Shown: positions 61,548 to 64,000 of the stretch, in pieces
Position numbering within the stretch: the stretch's first letter is position 1
Layout: every line of letters starts with the position of its first letter
Origin: JALOLV01 sp046295175
GTDB taxonomy: Bacteria > Bacteroidota > Bacteroidia > Cytophagales > Spirosomataceae
Direction of reading: 5' to 3'
Assembly (NCBI GenBank): GCA_046295175.1
Contig: JBKBNY010000017.1
Coordinates: 12,971 to 76,970, forward strand
Length of the DNA: 64,000 bases
Notes under the pieces: generated by a model
The model's database searches: none
Told to the model about the DNA's origin: nothing
What the model saw: only the letters and a program-made list of their open reading frames with translations
Position numbers and translations under genes: made by a program

Positions 61548-61572
61548 TGAATTTTGATTTCGATGTAAAGTT

Positions 61573-61622
61573 AAATGAATAAAAATTCATTTCAAAATGA
61601 AAAATGAATAATTTTTCATTTT
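61573..61622. promoter_or_regulatory. Two palindromic candidate operators upstream of tetR-SDR
   Basis: Palindrome 1: AAATGAAT-N4-ATTCATTT (61573-61592). Palindrome 2: AAAATGAAAAAT-N5-ATTTTTCATTTT (61594-61622). Both share AATGAA/TTCATT half-sites and are 26-75 bases upstream of the tetR ATG, consistent with autoregulation. Could also be terminator-like for the upstream FAD gene. Confidence 0.55.
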
Positions 61623-61640
61623 AGTGTAATTTTTAAGATT

Positions 61641-62768
61641 TTACAAATTAGATAAGAGCATTTCGGCGACTTCTTCGCCAGTAAGGCTACCGAGAGCAAC
61701 GCCCATTCCTTGCATTTTAACAGCACAAAAAATGTTTGGAGAAATTTGCCGAACGATGGGGGCTTGTTGTGAGCCAAAGCCCATAATTCCTGACCAACGT
61801 GATTCGATTTCATAGTCGAGATTTGGAATAATTACTTCTTGAAGAAGACGATGAAGCTCGTTTTGGACTAAATCTGTAAACCCAAATTCGGTAGTTTCTT
61901 CGGCTTTGAAGTCTAAGTTTCGACCACCACCAAAGAGCAAGCGATTGCCAACGTTTCTGAAATAAAAATAACCTTCATCGTAGTGAAAAGCCCCTTTGAA
62001 GGGTAGATTGGGTATTGGTTTCGTGATAATTACCTGCCCACGACCTGGTACAACATCTAACTCTGGTAGAAGTTGTTTGGCAAAAGCATTGGTCGTGATG
62101 ATAACTTTTTTAGATTTAATTATTCCATCTTCTAAAACCAAATCGACTGAGTGAGTTTGGGCTTCAATTTTTTCAATTTTGATTCCGTTATAAATCTCAA
62201 TGCCCTTGCTGCGGGCTAACGCAATGAGAGAATTCATCATTTTACCAGTGTGGATTTGCCCCTCATAAGCATTGAAAATCAAGTTTTTGACATTCTTGAA
62301 ACCAAATTCATTGATTTTTGAATCGACATTTGAATAGACTTGATTGCCGATAATTTGTCGAAGCTCGGAGTTGAAAGAGTCTATTGCATCGGCACATTTT
62401 TGGTAAAAATCAGAGTCGGTAAAAAGCTCGTATCCTCCCAGACCTTCGTATCCGATGGCATCATCGCCAAGAAGATTTCTTAGTTTGAGTAATCCTTTAT
62501 AACGTTTCTCGACTAATTCAAAGACCTGATTTTGAGGGTATTTTGTGAGATTATCGAGTAGTTCTGAAACCGAACCAAAGCAAGCAAAACCAGCGTTTTT
62601 GGTACTTGCACCACTTGGTAAAATTCCTCTTTCGAGAATGGCTACTTTCAGATTGGGTTGTTGGGTTTTGAGGTGAATCGCGGCGTTTAAACCAACAATT
62701 CCTGAACCAACGATGGCAACATCAATATTAGAAAAAAATGTATCCTGCTCCCAAAAACTGAAATTCAT
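61641..62768 (-). CDS. FAD-dependent oxidoreductase (DAO family)
   Basis: 375 residues. FAD-binding GSGIVGLNAAIHL near residues 20-32, ATKNAGFACFGSVSELL (motif around 50-70), and C-terminal GMGVALGSLTGEEVAEMLL. Fits D-amino-acid oxidase/glycine oxidase or gamma-glutamylputrescine oxidoreductase-like family; substrate unknown. Cytoplasmic. Upstream of the tetR gene on the same strand; no obvious operon link. Confidence 0.88.
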   Translation of the reverse strand: MNFSFWEQDTFFSNIDVAIVGSGIVGLNAAIHLKTQQPNLKVAILERGILPSGASTKNAGFACFGSVSELLDNLTKYPQNQVFELVEKRYKGLLKLRNLLGDDAIGYEGLGGYELFTDSDFYQKCADAIDSFNSELRQIIGNQVYSNVDSKINEFGFKNVKNLIFNAYEGQIHTGKMMNSLIALARSKGIEIYNGIKIEKIEAQTHSVDLVLEDGIIKSKKVIITTNAFAKQLLPELDVVPGRGQVIITKPIPNLPFKGAFHYDEGYFYFRNVGNRLLFGGGRNLDFKAEETTEFGFTDLVQNELHRLLQEVIIPNLDYEIESRWSGIMGFGSQQAPIVRQISPNIFCAVKMQGMGVALGSLTGEEVAEMLLSNL

Positions 62769-62973
62769 AGCTTGATTATTAATGTATTTTGGGCAAAATT
62801 AGTAGAAATAGGGCATATTTTGACATACTAAGTTGTTAATAGAAAATAGTTAATCGTTAATCGAAATTCATAATTGCCTGATTATCAGCCTCATATTAAA
62901 GATTAACCATTAAAAAATAACATAAACTAATTGATAGCTTTCATTTAAATCCCAAAATATGTCTGTTGAAAAC

Positions 62974-63729
62974 CTAAAAGTCAGTATCGGCTTTTTTGAT
63001 ATTTAATTCTTTTATCCAAATATTTCTGTAACGGACGTCGTGTCCTTCGGCTTGGAGTTTTAGGCCTTCGGGGGTATCGGTAATGCCTTTTCCGCCGTCG
63101 TTTCCACCATCAACTCCAGAATTCGGTCCACCCCAAACTTGACTGATTGTTTGGTTTTTATGTACTTTTTTGCCGTTGAAATACATTGTAACCATTGCTT
63201 TTTCGACTCTTTTGCCATCTTTGAAACGAGCCGCCCTAAAAGTAATATCATAGGCATTCCATTTCCCAACTCCGTTATAGGCATAATACGGAGAGGGCGT
63301 TTCGTTGATAACTGCTGCCATTCCGTGAGAAGTGGTATCACCATCAAGAACTTGAATTTCGTAACGATTTTGTAGATAAACGCCGCTATTTCCACCTTTT
63401 TCGGGGATAAAAAATTCGATATGTAGTCTGAAATCTCTGAATTTCTTTTTGGTAACAATATCGGCCGCACCATATTTGCCACCTGCACCCGCAGGGTCAT
63501 TGGTACTCAAAACAGTTCCGTCACCGGCCAAATCTTTGACAACTTGCCATTTGATTGGGAGCGTTGCTGCTAATCGTGGGCCTTCCCAGTAAGTCCATTT
63601 TTCGTCGAGCATGGTTCTCGAACCATCAAATAAAACTTCGGCATCTTTGGGTGGAGGAGTACCCACACCAATTTGGGCATGAGTATGTAAAACTACAGCA
63701 AAACCGAGAAGTAATAAGAGTTTTTTCAT
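62974..63729 (-). CDS. Secreted DUF1080 (3-keto-disaccharide hydrolase-like) protein
   Basis: 251 residues with signal peptide (about 18 residues, ending THAQ). Concanavalin-like jelly roll: 'FRLHIEFFIPEKGGNSGVYLQNRYEIQVLDG' and 'YNAYDITFRAARFKDGK...MYFNGKKVHKN' are the DUF1080 signature. Members act on 3-keto glycosides or bind carbohydrate. Single gene on the minus strand. Confidence 0.9.
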   Translation of the reverse strand: MKKLLLLLGFAVVLHTHAQIGVGTPPPKDAEVLFDGSRTMLDEKWTYWEGPRLAATLPIKWQVVKDLAGDGTVLSTNDPAGAGGKYGAADIVTKKKFRDFRLHIEFFIPEKGGNSGVYLQNRYEIQVLDGDTTSHGMAAVINETPSPYYAYNGVGKWNAYDITFRAARFKDGKRVEKAMVTMYFNGKKVHKNQTISQVWGGPNSGVDGGNDGGKGITDTPEGLKLQAEGHDVRYRNIWIKELNIKKADTDF

Positions 63730-63859
63730 TGGATTGTAAGGTTGAATAAATACGCTTAAAGTTTGAGAATTTTAGTTATAAATCCAAAGAAGAATTGGTT
63801 TTTTGGTGGAATTTTAAATTATCCATAACTATTGTTTAGTTTTCGTACTGCTGGATAAA

Positions 63860-64000
63860 ATATCGTATGAACACGCCGCGTGCCGAGCGAAGTAGGGTTG
63901 AACCCTATTAAGGCGAAATGGAGTTGTCCTTGTTAATTGAAATAGCTCTTTGAAATACTGTCAAATTTTGGACATTAGCTTTAGTCAAGGATGTTAATTG
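63860..64000 (+). other. Right-edge GC-rich segment with boxA-like motif, possible rRNA leader
   Basis: In an AT-rich interval, about 63870-63930 is GC-rich and contains the TAGGGTTGAACCCTA palindrome. It is followed by AGCTCTTTGAAA (63945-63956), which resembles the boxA antitermination element of rRNA leaders. The window stops before any rRNA would be visible. No protein-coding frame crosses the region. Identification is tentative. Confidence 0.4.
63894..63908. repeat. TAGGGTT-N-AACCCTA palindrome (weak relative of the CGGGTT family)
   Basis: Seven-base perfect arms with a one-base centre. It shares only the GGGTT/AACCC core with the other hairpins, and its loop is shorter. It lies in the GC-rich part of the right-edge segment. 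Confidence 0.35.

Noticed and set aside
1..64000. CRISPR arrays, tRNA genes, insertion sequences, prophage
   Set aside because: No regularly spaced repeat arrays, cloverleaf-like GC-rich stretches, transposase or phage structural genes were seen on either strand by eye; a tRNAscan or ISfinder run could confirm.

Overview
The window is an AT-rich chromosomal segment from a member of the Bacteroidota, most likely the order Cytophagales (Spirosomataceae-like). I base this on several signals. Upstream regions carry TAnnTTTG -7 elements instead of sigma-70 -10 boxes, and genes lack Shine-Dalgarno sequences. Lineage-typical families are present: single-chain iron-sulfur SdaA, three-gene pntAA/AB/B, a YtxJ bacillithiol-linked protein, a 7TM-DISM histidine kinase, DUF4369-type TlpA proteins and a DUF6934-like gene. 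The species cannot be named from sequence alone. There is no prophage, insertion sequence, CRISPR array, tRNA or rRNA gene inside the window, although the extreme right edge looks like the leader of an rRNA operon.

Layout. 1-4 kb: a multi-repeat YegP (DUF1508) protein running off the left edge, then an iorAB-type molybdenum hydroxylase. 4-10 kb: outer-membrane-like protein, MFS transporter, VOC protein, HAD phosphatase, CvpA protein, secreted GH32 fructan hydrolase and an HNH nuclease with a small partner. 10.5-15.5 kb: pheT - coiled-coil protein - zapA - candidate 6S RNA - rny, a conserved housekeeping block. 15.5-22.7 kb: WG-repeat protein, two HExxH membrane or secreted proteins with a LysE exporter, an uncharacterised pair containing a DUF4365-like nuclease, and a GntP transporter. 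22.8-32 kb: ABC-F protein, nucleotidyltransferase-like gene with small partner, thioredoxin-like protein, sdaA, a small beta-rich protein, cytochrome c, a VapBC-type module, an RsmB-like methyltransferase and a DUF4369/thioredoxin protein. 32-38.2 kb: a large DUF4011-type SF1 helicase, YtxJ, a RelE module and panC. 38.4-45.4 kb: an ECF sigma / anti-sigma-like / DUF4097 operon, hpf, a papain-like hydrolase, a histidine kinase and an alpha/beta hydrolase. 45.5-53 kb: carA and a fragment of the division/cell-wall cluster, rsmH-ftsL-ftsI-[insert]-murE, all on the minus strand except carA. 53-64 kb: TlpA lipoprotein, purU, the pnt transhydrogenase operon, a repetitive secreted protein, a TetR/SDR pair, a FAD oxidoreductase and a DUF1080 protein.

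The most interesting items are these. (1) A candidate 6S RNA lies between zapA and rny, with its own -7 element. (2) A DUF6934-like gene in the division cluster is split by one in-frame TAG and followed by an overlapping 52-codon gene too short for ordinary ORF calling. (3) A DUF4365-like nuclease is paired with an unrecognised 368-residue protein and resembles a defence-type two-gene unit. (4) A GC-rich palindrome is inserted in frame in pheT with a flanking 6-bp duplication. (5) A family of CGGGTT-N3-AACCCG hairpins is scattered between genes.

Several starts are non-ATG (GTG or TTG) because an in-frame stop lies just upstream; these are noted gene by gene.
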